Notes: a model not told the origin generated them from the letters alone. A stretch of 64,000 nt of DNA from Planctomycetota bacterium (GCA_023150475.1 JAKLKU010000002.1:186001-250000), one strand, 5' to 3'; numbered from the stretch's first letter, positions 8,408-17,807 are shown. Numbers and translations are program-made.

Positions 8408-9606
8408 GCGACGCCTCCTTGGCTTTTTGAAGTGTCGAGCGGCGTCCACGGCGCGTCGTGCGCCGCGCTGCCGAGGCCGGTGACCACGGAGAACACGCGC
8501 TCCATGTTGCCGCCGAGGACCTTGCGTACGGCGTCCGGCGCGAAGCCGCGAGCGAGCATGTGCTCGGCGATGCGGCCGTAACAGCCGGCGTGCTCGAGCC
8601 CCTGCGGCGTGCGTTGGATCCCGTCGTAGTCGGAGCCGAGCCCGACGTGGTCGATGCCCGCGACGTCGATCGCGTGGTAGACGTGCTGCATCACGCGCTC
8701 GAACGCGAGCGGCGGCGTCTCGCGCTGCATGAAGTCGGACTGGCGCAGGAAGACGTCGGTCTCGTTCGCGCCACCGATCGCCTTGAAGTCGGCGCGTTCG
8801 CGAGTCGCACCGTCGTGCTTTTGCGCCTCGGCGTCGAGGAACGCCGTGCAGAACACGATGCCGACCACGCCGCCGTTCTGGGCGAGCGCGCGCAGTTGAT
8901 CGTCGGTCAGGTTCCGCTGGTGGCCGTGCAGCGCCTTGCAGCCGGAGTGGCTCGCGATCACCGGTTTCGCCGTCGCGTCGAGCGTGTCGTAGAACGAACG
9001 TTCGCCGGCGTGCGACAGGTCGACCACCATGCCGAGCTCGTTCATCGTGCGCACGACGAGCCGCCCGAAGTCGCTCAAGCCTTCCGGCACGGTCGAGCCC
9101 GCGCCCGGCTGACACGAACGGATCCACGACAAGTGGTTGTTCCAGACGAGCGTCATCACGCGCACGCCGCGTTCGAAGAACCACTCGAGGTGGTCGAGGC
9201 TCTCTTCGATCGAATGACCACCTTCGATGCCCGGGATGCCGGCGACGACGCGCTTCTCGCGCGCTTCCGCGAGCGCGCGGCCGTTGCCGGCGAACTGCAC
9301 GCGGTCGGGTCGACGGCGCACGAGCGCGTGGAACTCGCCGAGCAAGTCGCGCGTGCGCGCGAGCGCGCCGCCCGGACCGCTCTCGTGGAACTTCGGATCG
9401 ACCCACGAGACGAAGACCAACGCTCCGAGTCCGCCCGCCGCGCCGCGTTCGAGGTCGAGATGCCCCGGCCCGGCGACGGCGAGGTCGTGGCCGAGATCGA
9501 GCGCGCGCTGCAACGAGTCCGCGTGTGCGTCGAACACCGGCCGCTCCGCGACCAACGACGCGGCGGCGGATGAGAGTCGGATCACGTCGTCCAAGCGACC
9601 GCGCAT
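8404..9606 (-). CDS. Membrane dipeptidase (peptidase M19, renal dipeptidase family)
   Basis: A 400-residue zinc dipeptidase. Metal and catalytic motifs run in the usual order: FDAHADSL (His-x-Asp), [15 protein letters not shown] (bridging Glu), [27 protein letters not shown], and GLGSDYDGI near the end. Family members cleave dipeptides, often with D-residues at the second position, in cell-wall or peptide recycling. No signal peptide is evident. The ATG at 9606 was chosen because upstream in-frame sequence is antisense to the acetyltransferase gene. The stop overlaps the sodB start by 4 bp and the sodB ribosome site lies within its last codons, so the pair is one operon. Confidence 0.94.
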   Translation of the reverse strand: MRGRLDDVIRLSSAAASLVAERPVFDAHADSLQRALDLGHDLAVAGPGHLDLERGAAGGLGALVFVSWVDPKFHESGPGGALARTRDLLGEFHALVRRRPDRVQFAGNGRALAEAREKRVVAGIPGIEGGHSIEESLDHLEWFFERGVRVMTLVWNNHLSWIRSCQPGAGSTVPEGLSDFGRLVVRTMNELGMVVDLSHAGERSFYDTLDATAKPVIASHSGCKALHGHQRNLTDDQLRALAQNGGVVGIVFCTAFLDAEAQKHDGATRERADFKAIGGANETDVFLRQSDFMQRETPPLAFERVMQHVYHAIDVAGIDHVGLGSDYDGIQRTPQGLEHAGCYGRIAEHMLARGFAPDAVRKVLGGNMERVFSVVTGLGSAAHDAPWTPLDTSKSQGGVA

Positions 9607-9658
9607 GATAGCGATGCGTCGCGGGCTTCCGGGCCCCGCGCTACGTTCTTCGGCTCCG

Positions 9659-10261
9659 ATGGCAAAACGCCGCGCGAAGACCGAGATCGCACCGCTCACT
9701 CCTGAGCGCTGGGACGATTTCGTCGACTTGCTCGGTCCGCGCGGGGCGTGCGGCGGTTGTTGGTGCATGACCTCGCGGCTCACGAAGCGCGAATTCGCTG
9801 CGAAGAAGGGCGAGAAGAACAAGCGGGCGATGCACGAGCTCGTGAAGCGCGGCCGTCCGACCGGATTGCTCGCGTACCGCGAGGGCCGGGCGGTCGGCTG
9901 GTGTTCGGTCGCGCCGCGCGGCGAGTTCGCGGGGCTCGCGAAGTCGCGCTTCGCGAAGCCGGTCGACGCGGCCGACGCGTGGGCGATCACTTGTCTCTAC
10001 GTCGACAAGGAACACCGCGCGAGCGGCGTCGCGAGCGAGCTCGTGCGCGCCGCCGCCGCCCACGCGTTCGCTCGAGGCGCCGAATGCGTCGACGCGTGGC
10101 CGCATGAAATCACGCGCGGCAAACGCGCGATCGACCTCTTCGTCTGGATGGGCGTACGCCCGTGCTTCGACCGCGCCGGCTTCACCGAAGTCGCGCGCCA
10201 GACTCCGGCGCGGCCGTACTTGCGCGCGCGACGCGGACGCACTTCGCGCAAGTCGGGCTAG
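9659..10261 (+). CDS. GNAT-family N-acetyltransferase
   Basis: A 200-residue protein with the pattern of GCN5-related acetyltransferases. After an N-terminal GACGGCWCM cysteine-rich segment come the beta4 region ITCLYVDKEHRASGVASELV, matching acetyl-CoA binding motif A (R/Q-x-x-G-x-A/G), and a C-terminal strand around FDRAGFTEVARQ. The substrate is not predictable. It is divergent from the dipeptidase, with 52 bp between the two start codons, so they share a compact promoter region. The ATG at 9659 begins MAKRRAKTEIAPL. Confidence 0.87.
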   Translation: MAKRRAKTEIAPLTPERWDDFVDLLGPRGACGGCWCMTSRLTKREFAAKKGEKNKRAMHELVKRGRPTGLLAYREGRAVGWCSVAPRGEFAGLAKSRFAKPVDAADAWAITCLYVDKEHRASGVASELVRAAAAHAFARGAECVDAWPHEITRGKRAIDLFVWMGVRPCFDRAGFTEVARQTPARPYLRARRGRTSRKSG

Positions 10262-10431
10262 GACCGACGCACCCGTAGCGTGGCGGCGCGCCGGCGCGCC
10301 GGCGCGATGGCTCGCTGGCGCGATGACGCGATGACGCGGCGGCGTCGCGGCGCGCTGCCACGATGGAGCGTCGAGCTCGCGTGGTGCGCCGTGGCTGTCG
10401 GCCGCTCGAAGGCGCGCTATCCTCGCGGCGC

Positions 10432-11280
10432 ATGGAGTTCGCACGCTTCGTCTGCGTTTCGCGCGTCGCGTTCGTCCTCGCAGCGGCGATGTCGTTCTCC
10501 GGCGCTGCGCTCGCGCAGGACGGCAAACTGGACGCCGTGCGCGAAGCGGTGCGCGACGGCGCGGACGACGATGACGACGACGGCCACCACGCGGCGTGGG
10601 ACGACGACGACGGCCATGGCTTCATCGGCGAGTTCCTCGGCGAGCTGATCGAGCTCGCGTGCCACGTGCCGGTCGCCCTGCCGCGTTCGCTGCTCGGCGA
10701 CGACGGCCGCGCGTCGGCGCGTTTCCGAGCGAGCCCCGGCGACGGCGGCTCGGGCTACTGGATGAGCGTCGGGACGGAAGGCGCGGACGCGCGCTGGTCG
10801 TTCCGCCCGCGGTTCGAGCTCGGCACCGATTTCGACGCCATCGAACGGCTCGGTCTCTCGCTCGTCGCGGAACACGCGAGTCGTTTCGGCTTCGACGCGA
10901 CGTGGAGTCGCTTCGACGAGGAGCTCGCGAACGGCGACACCGACGAGCTCGAGCTCGGCGACGCGAACTTCGTCTATCGCTTCGCACAGTCGCCGCGCTC
11001 GGCGTGGCGCGCCGGCCTCGGCGTGAACTGGCTCGACGATGCCGAAAGCACCGATCTCGGCGTCAACTTCACCTACGCAGCGGATTTCCTGCCGAGCGAG
11101 CACACGACGCTCGCCATCGAGACCGACTTCGGTTCGCTCGGCGACGCCGGACTCGCCCACGCACGGATCTCCGCGGGTTACGTGCTCGGTCCGGTCGAAC
11201 TCTGCGCGAGCTGGGATGGCTGGCGCATCGGCGGCGCGGATCTCTCGAGCTTTGCGCTCGGCCTGCGCGGCTGGCTCTGA
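10432..11280 (+). CDS. Predicted outer-membrane beta-barrel-like exported protein
   Basis: A 282-residue protein of unknown role. The first 32 residues are a signal peptide (VAFVLAAAMSFSGAALAQ). A very acidic, His-containing segment follows (residues about 43-61, runs of Asp with GHH), then a region of alternating strands such as FRPRFELGTDFDAIERLGLSLVAEH, ending in LSSFALGLRGWL. The alternating pattern and the C-terminal hydrophobic residue fit a small beta-barrel, but no named family was recognised. The Asp/His cluster could bind metal. It converges with the AraC gene, only 12 bp separating the stops. Confidence 0.75.
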   Translation: MEFARFVCVSRVAFVLAAAMSFSGAALAQDGKLDAVREAVRDGADDDDDDGHHAAWDDDDGHGFIGEFLGELIELACHVPVALPRSLLGDDGRASARFRASPGDGGSGYWMSVGTEGADARWSFRPRFELGTDFDAIERLGLSLVAEHASRFGFDATWSRFDEELANGDTDELELGDANFVYRFAQSPRSAWRAGLGVNWLDDAESTDLGVNFTYAADFLPSEHTTLAIETDFGSLGDAGLAHARISAGYVLGPVELCASWDGWRIGGADLSSFALGLRGWL

Positions 11281-11292
11281 GCTGCGCGGCGC

Positions 11293-12264
11293 TCACGCAC
11301 GCGACGCGGACGTCGCACGTTCGCGCGCGCGCCACTGCGCGGGCGAACGGCCGACGAGTTTCTTGAACGCGCGGCTGAACGCGGCTTCCGACGCATAACC
11401 GACTTGCGCCGCGATCGCCGGCAGCTTGTCGTTCGTGTGATCGAGCAACTCCGCCGCGAGCTGCATGCGCCACCGCGCGAGGTACTGCATCGGCGCGAGC
11501 CCGAGCAATGCCGTGAACCGCTCGGCGAGCACCGTGCGCGACGTCGCGGCGCGTTCCGCGAGCTCGTGCAGACTCCAATCGTGCGCCGGACGCTCGTGCA
11601 ACGACGCGAGCACCTTGCCGACGATCGGATCGCGCGACCCGGCGAGCCAGCCCGTGCTCTGCGGCGCGAGCGACTCGACGTGACGCCGCACGACTTCGAT
11701 GAACATCAACTCCGCGAGCCGCGTGACGACGAGCTCGCCGCCCGCGCGACTCGCCTCGGCTTCCGTGAGCGCTTGGCCTACGAACGCGTTGAGCCAATTC
11801 GTCTCTCCGCCGTGCACGAGCAACTGCTTGGGCAAGCTGTCGAGCAACGGGTTGAACGGTCCACGATCGCACCCGAGGAAGCCGCACACGAACCGCGCGG
11901 GCGCGCCGCCGCTGCCCATCCGCAGCGAAAACGGCAGGCGCGTCGCCGCGGGCAAGACGATCGGTTCCATCGGGCCGCCGAGGCCGCACGCGCTCGAGAG
12001 GTGGTGCGGCGAACCGTGCGGGAAAACCACGACGTCGCCCGCGCGCATCGACGCCTGCTCCGCGCCGCGCAAGCCCGCCCAACACTCGCCTTCGACGAGC
12101 ACGTGGTACGCGATCAAGTGCTCCGAGCGCGGCAACACGCGCGGTTCCTGTTCCGTCGCGGGCACGGTCTCGACCCACCACGGCGCGCTCGCGTCGACGC
12201 GATAGAAGTACGCGCCGTCGAGCCGCACGACGCGCAAGACGTCGGAGAGCAGATCGACGCTCAT
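11293..12264 (-). CDS. AraC-family transcriptional regulator with cupin sensor domain
   Basis: A 323-residue regulator. Residues 1-200 form the cupin-type sensor of the AraC_binding/cupin_6 kind, opening with MSVDLLSDVLRVVRLDGAYFY and containing AGDVVVFPHGSPH. The C-terminal 100 residues are two helix-turn-helix units (SLHELAERAATSRTVLAERF and LPAIAAQVGYASEAAFSRAF) followed by the signature PAQWR. The ATG at 12264 coincides with the conserved family start; upstream residues are Pro/Ala-rich filler. It is divergent from the methyltransferase 195 bp away, its likeliest target. The effector is unknown. Confidence 0.93.
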   Translation of the reverse strand: MSVDLLSDVLRVVRLDGAYFYRVDASAPWWVETVPATEQEPRVLPRSEHLIAYHVLVEGECWAGLRGAEQASMRAGDVVVFPHGSPHHLSSACGLGGPMEPIVLPAATRLPFSLRMGSGGAPARFVCGFLGCDRGPFNPLLDSLPKQLLVHGGETNWLNAFVGQALTEAEASRAGGELVVTRLAELMFIEVVRRHVESLAPQSTGWLAGSRDPIVGKVLASLHERPAHDWSLHELAERAATSRTVLAERFTALLGLAPMQYLARWRMQLAAELLDHTNDKLPAIAAQVGYASEAAFSRAFKKLVGRSPAQWRARERATSASRA

Positions 12265-12458
12265 CTCGAACCCGCGCCCGGAAGGACCGGACTCCGGGCC
12301 AGATGGGCCAGACGGGCGGTCGGCAGCGGGTCGTGCGGCGGCCGCGCGAGCATGGGGTGCGGACGCACGGTCATTCCGTCGGAGCGCGTGCCGACCGATC
12401 TTGTCGTCGAACGTTCGCACATCCGCGAGCCACGACCACGACCTCCCCCTGACGAACC

Positions 12459-13322
12459 ATGCTGCACACTCGACATCTTACTGGCCGATCCGACTGCTCT
12501 CCGACCGCTCCCGTAACGCCGACGATCGACTTCGAGGCGCTGAAGGCCCGTCAGCGCGCGACGTGGGCCTCCGGTGACTTCGCCGTGATCGGCGCGACGC
12601 TCCAAGTCGTCTCCGAGGACCTCTGCGAAGCGGCCGAGCTCCGCGCCGGCTCGCGCGTGCTCGACGTCGCGTGCGGCCACGGCAACACGGCGATCGCGGC
12701 CGCGCGGCGCTTCACGCACGTCGACGGCGTCGACTACGTCGAGAGTCTGCTCGAGCGCGCTCGCGAACGAGCTCGCGTCGAACGCTTCGAGATCGGCTTC
12801 GCGCTCGGCGACGCAGAAGCGTTGCCGTTCGACGATGCGACGTTCGACGCCGTGTTGTCGACCTACGGTGTGATGTTCGCGCCGCAACAGGAGCTCGCCG
12901 CGCGTGAGCTCGTGCGCGTGACGAAACCCGGCGGGCGCATCGCGCTCGCCAACTGGACCCCGAACGGCCTGATCGGCGAAGTGTTCCGAGTGATGACGCG
13001 CTTCGTGCCGCCGCCCGCGGGCGTCGCGTCGCCGTTCACGTGGGGCGACGAGGAAGAGCTCGCGCGGCTCTGCGTCGGCGCGCGGATCGTGCACGCCGAG
13101 CGACGTTCGTTCGTGTTCCGCTATCGCTCGGCCGAACACTGGATCGACGTGTTCCGCACGTGGTACGGCCCGACGAAGCGCGCGTTCGAAGCGCTCGGCG
13201 ACCTGCGTCGGGCCGAGCTCGAGGCGGCGCTGCTCGACGTCCTGCGCCGCGCCAACGTCGCTCGCGACGGCGCGCTCGCGGCGCCGAGCGAGTACCTCGA
13301 AGTGGTGCTCGAACGCACCTAG
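12459..13322 (+). CDS. Class I SAM-dependent methyltransferase
   Basis: A 287-residue methyltransferase. Motif I, which binds S-adenosylmethionine, is VLDVACGHGNTAIAAARR; the acidic residue after beta2 is in VDGVDYVESLL; motif III-like FDAVLSTYGVMFAP and the post-motif VTKPGGRIALANW follow. The C-terminal half (FRTWYGPTKRAFEAL) matches the group of UbiE/MenG-like small-molecule methyltransferases, but the substrate cannot be read from sequence. It is transcribed divergently from the AraC regulator, which is probably its controller. The first ~24 residues are not conserved-looking, so a later start is possible. Confidence 0.9.
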   Translation: MLHTRHLTGRSDCSPTAPVTPTIDFEALKARQRATWASGDFAVIGATLQVVSEDLCEAAELRAGSRVLDVACGHGNTAIAAARRFTHVDGVDYVESLLERARERARVERFEIGFALGDAEALPFDDATFDAVLSTYGVMFAPQQELAARELVRVTKPGGRIALANWTPNGLIGEVFRVMTRFVPPPAGVASPFTWGDEEELARLCVGARIVHAERRSFVFRYRSAEHWIDVFRTWYGPTKRAFEALGDLRRAELEAALLDVLRRANVARDGALAAPSEYLEVVLERT

Positions 13323-13517
13323 CCAGCGACTGTCGCCGACGTACCCTTGCCGATCCGCTCGAGCGGCAGCGGCACGGGCGACCACCTGCCGCGGCGCGTA
13401 CCCGCCGCGTGCGGACCGGTCCGGCTCGAGGAAGCCTGCCGGTGTGAGGCGAGCCACCGATGCAGGAATGCCGCTTCGCGTGTCACGATCGGGGCGTCCA
13501 GTCCATCGAGCGTTCGC

Positions 13518-14765
13518 ATGGGTCCGAAACACTGGGGCACGAGGCTCGCGCTCGCCGTCGCGGCCGTCTCGCCGGCCGTGGCGACGCTGACGGTCTGCGC
13601 GTGTTCGCGCGTGCCGGACCCGCCCGAGATCGTCGTCGTCCGACCAACCGCGAGCGACCGGTCGACGCGCGTCGCAGAGATTCGCCAGCAGTACGACGAC
13701 GCGCACGAGCGCTGGCTGGCGACCCACCGCGCGCTGGGCGAGCGCGACGCCACGCGCTTCTCGGTGCTTCACCCGCCGCCGCGGCTGACGCCGTGGCTCG
13801 GGCTCCTGTGGGAGATCGTCGACGCTCGGCCGGACGACGACGCCGCGCTCGAAGCGGCGTGTGTCGTCGCCACGCGTCAGCGGCGTGGCGCGGACTGCGA
13901 GCGTGCGCTCTCGATCGCAGTCGAGCACCACGTCGAAAATCCGCGCATCGGTGAGTTGCTGCGCTCGCTCGACATTTCCGCCAGCGCATCCGCCGAGCGA
14001 CTGCTCGAAGCCGTGCTTGCACGGAACCCCGAGCGCGACGTGCGCGGCCTGGCGTGCCTGACGCTCGGCATCGGGCGGCTCGAGTTCGCCGCGTTGATCG
14101 AGCGCTCTCCGAAGCCCGACGATCTCGAGAGTTACGTCGCGGATCTCGGTTGGATCACCGACGCCGACGAGCGCTTCGAAGCCGTCGCACGCGCGCGCCG
14201 CACCTTCGCGGCCGACGCCGAGACGTTGCGAGCGTCCGCGGTCGCCGTGTTGCGGCGCGCCGTCGACGAGTTCGACGACGTTCCCTACTTCGACGAGACG
14301 ATCGGCGAGAAGGCGCGCGCGGCGCTGATCACAGCGCTCGAGCTCGGGGTCGGCCAACCGGCGCCGGAGATCGTCGGCGAAGACCTCGATGGCCGGCCGA
14401 TGAAGCTCTCGGAGTTCCACGGCAAAGTCGTCGTACTCGACTTCTGGGGCGATTGGTGAGCGCCGTGCCGGGCGATGTACCCGCACGAGCGGTCGCTCGT
14501 GGAACGCTTCGGCGACGAACGCTTCGCGATCGTCGGCGTGAACAGCGACGAGGACCGAGACGCGCTGCGCCGGCGCATCGCGGACGAACGCATCACGTGG
14601 CGCTCGTTCTGGGATGGCGGCAGCACAGACGGATCGATCTCGAAGCGCTACGGCGTGCGCAAGTGGCCGACGCTCTACGTGCTCGATCGCAGCGGCACGA
14701 TCCGCTTCCGAGAGGTCTACGGCGACGAGCTCGAGCGAGCGATCGAGACGTTGCTCGCCGAGTGA
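13518..14765 (+). CDS. Selenocysteine-containing lipoprotein with TlpA-like thioredoxin domain (TGA at 14457-14459 read as Sec)
   Basis: Predicted 415-residue thiol/selenol oxidoreductase anchored to a membrane. The start MGPKHWGTRLALAV leads to lipobox LTVC. Residues about 40-290 are helical, TPR-like. The thioredoxin domain begins at GVGQPAPEIVGEDLDG, and its first beta strand VVVLDFWGDW is followed by TGA, then APC. In every normal TlpA/ResA homologue this position is the first Cys of CxxC, so the site reads U314-A-P-C. The frame continues for 102 codons with the expected later features: FAIVGVNSDED, the cis-Pro loop KWPTLYVLD, and a final helix before TGA at 14763. An 11-bp hairpin follows the internal TGA. 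The alternative of a nonsense mutation is unlikely given the exact position and a second example at 26688. Confidence 0.88.
14461..14491 (+). promoter_or_regulatory. Candidate bacterial SECIS hairpin after the TGA codon
   Basis: The stem starts two bases after the TGA. CGC (14461-14463) pairs with GCG (14489-14491), CGUGC (14464-14468) with GCACG (14483-14487), and GGG (14470-14472) with CCC (14480-14482). C14469 and A14488 are bulged. The apical loop is 14473-14479, CGAUGUA, with a G at its second position. This gives 11 pairs in the coding sequence where SelB-dependent recoding elements lie. The UGA-to-loop distance of about 13 bases is near the short end of known spacing. GC-rich DNA makes chance hairpins common, so this is supportive rather than proof. 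Confidence 0.6.
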
Positions 14766-15248
14766 GCGGGCCGGTCCGATAGCAGCCCGACCCTGCGGGG
14801 CGCACCCCCGATCCCGCGGAGCGGACCTCCGCCCCGGCGGAGCAAACCGACGGGGTCGACGCCGTGAGTTCCACTGCCGGCGGTTCGCCTCCCCGCTCGT
14901 TCGACCGACGCCGGATGAGGCGGTGGGAATGCCGTCCGTGCGTTCGGGCAGGCGTGTCTCGGCGCCGCCCGCCGCGCCTAGCGCGCGCTCGGCTTCCGAC
15001 GCCGGCCCGGCGCCCGCGCGCCGCGCCAGAGGCTGCTGCCAAGCTGGCAGAAAGGCTGCCGGCAGCCAGGGGCCGCTGCCGGTCTGGCAGAGCTGCTGCC
15101 GGCCGGTCGACCACGGAGCCCCAACCGGCGGCCGGTACGCCGGTCGCCACCACTAGATACGGCGGCGAGCGGAACGGTCGGATCGGCCAGGCCCCACCGG
15201 CACAGGCTTTGCTTTTTCCGGCGCCCGCTCATCCTCCGGGCCCCTTCC
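14766..15248. other. 483-bp intergenic region holding the groESL upstream control array
   Basis: No convincing coding sequence was found between the Sec lipoprotein and the response regulator. The first 80 bases hold GC-rich inverted segments (around 14795-14845) that could end the upstream transcript. 15033-15112 contains the 20-bp periodic GCTGCC array described separately. No CIRCE element (TTAGCACTC-N9-GAGTGCTAA) is present. Confidence 0.7.
15033..15112. promoter_or_regulatory. 20-bp periodic GCTGCC array with CTGCC-N5-GGCAG sites upstream of groESL
   Basis: CTGCC occurs at 15036, 15056, 15076 and 15096, exactly 20 bp apart. The first and third are followed by N5 and GGCAG (15036-15050 and 15076-15090); the second is a zero-spacer palindrome GGCTGCCGGCAGCC (15054-15067). 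The first site, GCTGCCAAGCTGGCAGAAA, is nearly identical to one upstream of clpB (51484-51502). Two-turn spacing puts sites on one DNA face, as expected for an operator array. The binding protein is unknown; HrcA and HspR sites have different sequences. Confidence 0.65.
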
Positions 15249-15641
15249 ATGTTGCCTACGCGACGGATTCTGATCGCCGACGACGACCTGGAAGTCCGCA
15301 GGGGGGTGGTCGACCTGCTCACGCCGCTCGGCCAGGAGATCCTCCAGGCGGAGAGCGGCTTGGAGGCCCTGAACCTCCTCAGCGAGCGGGCCCCGATCCA
15401 TCTGCTGCTGCTCGACATGCACATGCCGGGCTGCGGCGGGCTCGAAGTGATCGATCGCATCCGCGGTCGCTTCGAGATGCCGTTCATCTGCTACTCGGGC
15501 AGCGCGACACGCGAGCTCGAGAGCCAGGTGCGCGCCGCGGGTGCGTTCGCGTTCCTTCACAAGCCCGTGCAACCCGATCGCCTGCGCGCCGAAGTCGTCC
15601 GCGCGCTCGGCGGTTGGGATCCGTCGTCCAGGCCGAAGTGA
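15249..15641 (+). CDS. Single-domain response regulator (CheY-like)
   Basis: A 130-residue stand-alone receiver domain. The acidic pocket is D11-D12-D13, the phosphorylated residue is D56 in [10 protein letters not shown], the switch Ser is in CYSGS (S83), and the conserved lysine is K105 in FLHKPVQP. There is no output domain, so it must act through a partner protein or in a phosphorelay. It lies 76 bp upstream of groES and downstream of the GCTGCC array, so it may be stress-induced with the chaperonin. The hybrid kinase at 17808-19661 is a nearby candidate phosphodonor, but they are on opposite strands. Confidence 0.93.
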   Translation: MLPTRRILIADDDLEVRRGVVDLLTPLGQEILQAESGLEALNLLSERAPIHLLLLDMHMPGCGGLEVIDRIRGRFEMPFICYSGSATRELESQVRAAGAFAFLHKPVQPDRLRAEVVRALGGWDPSSRPK

Positions 15642-15717
15642 CGCCGCCCCGACTCCTCGGCGCGGATCACCGGTCACCCCCTCACCCGAAACCCTCCAGA
15701 ACGACAAGAAGAAGCCC

Positions 15718-16032
15718 ATGACCACCAAGACGAAGTCGAAGGCCAACATCCGTCCGCTCGGTGACCGCGTGCTCGTCCAGCGCGTCGAAGCCGAAGAGAA
15801 GACCGCCGGCGGCATCCTGCTGCCCGACAGCGCGAAGGAGAAGCCGAAAGAAGGCAAGATCGTCGCGATCGGCACCGGCAAGACCCTCGACAACGGTCAG
15901 AAGACCACCTTCAGCGTCAAGGTCGGCGATCGCGTGCTCTTCACGTCGTACGCCGGCACCGAAGTCAAGGCGCTCGGCACCGAGTACCTGGTGATGCGCG
16001 AAGACGACATCCTCGGCGTGATCGAAGACTGA
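15718..16032 (+). CDS. groES: Co-chaperonin GroES
   Basis: A 104-residue GroES, slightly longer than usual through an N-terminal Lys/Thr stretch ([10 protein letters not shown]) before the conserved [23 protein letters not shown]. The mobile loop ([18 protein letters not shown]), which contacts GroEL, and the ending [16 protein letters not shown] are intact. It caps the GroEL ring during ATP-driven folding in the cytoplasm. groEL follows by 32 bp, forming the standard operon. Confidence 0.98.
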   Translation: MTTKTKSKANIRPLGDRVLVQRVEAEEKTAGGILLPDSAKEKPKEGKIVAIGTGKTLDNGQKTTFSVKVGDRVLFTSYAGTEVKALGTEYLVMREDDILGVIED

Positions 16033-16064
16033 GCCCGAGAACGCGCCCCAACCAGGAGTCCTAC

Positions 16065-17672
16065 ATGACCGCAAAACAGATCAGCTACGACGCCGAGGCA
16101 CGCGAGCACATCCGCAATGGTGTGCGCCGCCTCGCCCGCGCCGTCAAAGTCACGCTCGGCCCCCGCGGCCGCAACGTGATCATCCAGAAGTCCTTCGGCT
16201 CGCCGACCGTCACCAAGGACGGCGTCACCGTTTCGAAGGAGATCGAGCTCGAGCACCCGTACGAGAACATGGGCGCGCAGCTCGTGAAGGAAGTCGCGCA
16301 ACGCACCAGCGACAACGCCGGTGACGGCACGACGACCGCGACCGTGCTCGCGGAAGCGATCTTCGAGGAAGGCCTCAAGAACGTCACCGCCGGCGCGAAC
16401 CCGGTCGCGTTGAAGCGCGGCATCGACAAGGCCGTCGACGCCTGCATCGAGCAGCTCAAGAAGATCTCGACGCCGGTGAAGGGCGACAAGGAAGTCGCTC
16501 AGGTCGGCTGCATCGCCGCCAACAACGACGAAGAGATCGGCCGCATGATCGCCGACGCGATGAACAAGGTCGGCAAGGACGGCGTGATCACCGTCGAAGA
16601 AGGCCGCGGCATCAAGACCGAGGTCGAGTGGGTCGAGGGCATGCAGTTCGACAAGGGCTACCTCTCGCCGCACTTCATCACCGACCCGAAGTCGATGACG
16701 GCGACCTACGAGAAGCCGTTCATCCTGATCAACGAGAAGAAGATCTCGTCGATCAAGGAGCTCATCCCGCTGCTCGAGCAAGTCGTGCAGGCCGGCAAGG
16801 CGCTCTTGATCATCGCGGAAGACATCGAAGGCGAAGCGCTCGCCACGCTGGTGGTCAACCGCCTGCGCGGCACGCTCAACGTCGTCGCGGTCAAGGCGCC
16901 GGGCTTCGGTGATCGTCGCAAGGCGATGCTCGAAGACCTCGCGGTCCTGACCGGCGCGACGCCGATCTTCGAAGCGACCGGCAAGACGCTCGAAGGCGTG
17001 ACGCTGAAGGACCTCGGCACCGCGCGCAAGGTCATCGTCGGCAAGGACGACACGACCATCATCGAAGGCGCCGGTTCGAAGGACGCGATCAAGGGCCGCA
17101 TCGCCCAGATCCGTGCCGAGATCGACGTGACGAAGAGCGACTACGACAAGGAGAAGCTCCAAGAACGTCTCGCCAAGCTCTCGGGCGGTGTCGCGCAGAT
17201 CAACGTCGGCGCGGCGACCGAAGCCGAGATGAAGGAGAAGAAGGCGCGCGTCGAGGACGCGCTGCACGCGACGCGTGCGGCCGTCGAAGAGGGCATCGTG
17301 CCCGGCGGCGGTGTCGCGCTGATCTCCTGCATCGACTTGGTCGAGAAGCTCTCGCTCTCCGGCGACGAGAAGGTCGGCGCGATGATCGTGCGCCGCGCCC
17401 TCGAAGCGCCCATGCGCCAGATCGCGGCCAACGCGGGCCAAGACGGCGCCGTCGTCGTGCAGAACGTGCGCGGCAAGAAGACGAAGAACTGGGGCTACAA
17501 CGCGGGCACCGACACGTACGAAGACCTCGTCGCGTCGGGCGTCATCGACCCGACCAAGGTCACGCGCACCGCGCTCCAGAACGCGGCTTCCGTCGCGAGC
17601 CTCCTGCTGACGACCGACGCGCTCGTCAGCGACCTCCCCGAGAAGGAAGAGAAGGCCTCGAAGGCCGACTGA
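16065..17672 (+). CDS. groEL: Chaperonin GroEL without GGM tail
   Basis: A 535-residue HSP60 chaperonin. ATP-binding motifs [10 protein letters not shown] and [15 protein letters not shown] (catalytic D87) are intact, as is the equatorial segment [26 protein letters not shown]. The apical domain has the hydrophobic substrate-binding segments. The protein ends [14 protein letters not shown] and lacks the repeated Gly-Gly-Met tail of classical GroEL, a trait common in extra chaperonins of multi-copy genomes, so another groEL may exist elsewhere. The ribosome site is AGGAGT before ATG 16065. A strong terminator follows at 17710. Confidence 0.98.
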   Translation: MTAKQISYDAEAREHIRNGVRRLARAVKVTLGPRGRNVIIQKSFGSPTVTKDGVTVSKEIELEHPYENMGAQLVKEVAQRTSDNAGDGTTTATVLAEAIFEEGLKNVTAGANPVALKRGIDKAVDACIEQLKKISTPVKGDKEVAQVGCIAANNDEEIGRMIADAMNKVGKDGVITVEEGRGIKTEVEWVEGMQFDKGYLSPHFITDPKSMTATYEKPFILINEKKISSIKELIPLLEQVVQAGKALLIIAEDIEGEALATLVVNRLRGTLNVVAVKAPGFGDRRKAMLEDLAVLTGATPIFEATGKTLEGVTLKDLGTARKVIVGKDDTTIIEGAGSKDAIKGRIAQIRAEIDVTKSDYDKEKLQERLAKLSGGVAQINVGAATEAEMKEKKARVEDALHATRAAVEEGIVPGGGVALISCIDLVEKLSLSGDEKVGAMIVRRALEAPMRQIAANAGQDGAVVVQNVRGKKTKNWGYNAGTDTYEDLVASGVIDPTKVTRTALQNAASVASLLLTTDALVSDLPEKEEKASKAD

Positions 17673-17709
17673 TCCCTCGATTCGAGTTCTCGGGTCCATC
17701 CCGACATCA

Positions 17710-17742
17710 CGGGCCGCTCCGTCGCAGAGACGGGGCGGCCCG
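17710..17742 (+). terminator. Rho-independent terminator after groEL
   Basis: A 14-bp stem (17710-17723 with 17729-17742, one G-U pair) closes a 5-base loop GCAGA and is followed by TTT. It lies 37 bp after the groEL stop, between convergent genes, and may also serve the histidine kinase gene on the other strand. Confidence 0.8.
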
Positions 17743-17807
17743 TTTCGATTCGACTCGACCGTGCAACTCCCGTGCGGTCGAGGCGCAGCCCGTGCGCCTC
17801 GCGAGGC

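Noticed and set aside
10262..10431. Repeat-like GGCGCGCCGGCGCG region as a mobile element end
   Set aside because: It is short low-complexity GC repeat without terminal structure or duplicated flanks.
14457..14459. First Sec gene as a pseudogene or two separate genes
   Set aside because: The stop is exactly at the catalytic Cys, the frame and codon bias continue, the second half has no start or ribosome site, and a second example exists at 26688.
15640..15720. CIRCE element upstream of groES
   Set aside because: No TTAGCACTC/GAGTGCTAA sequence is found.
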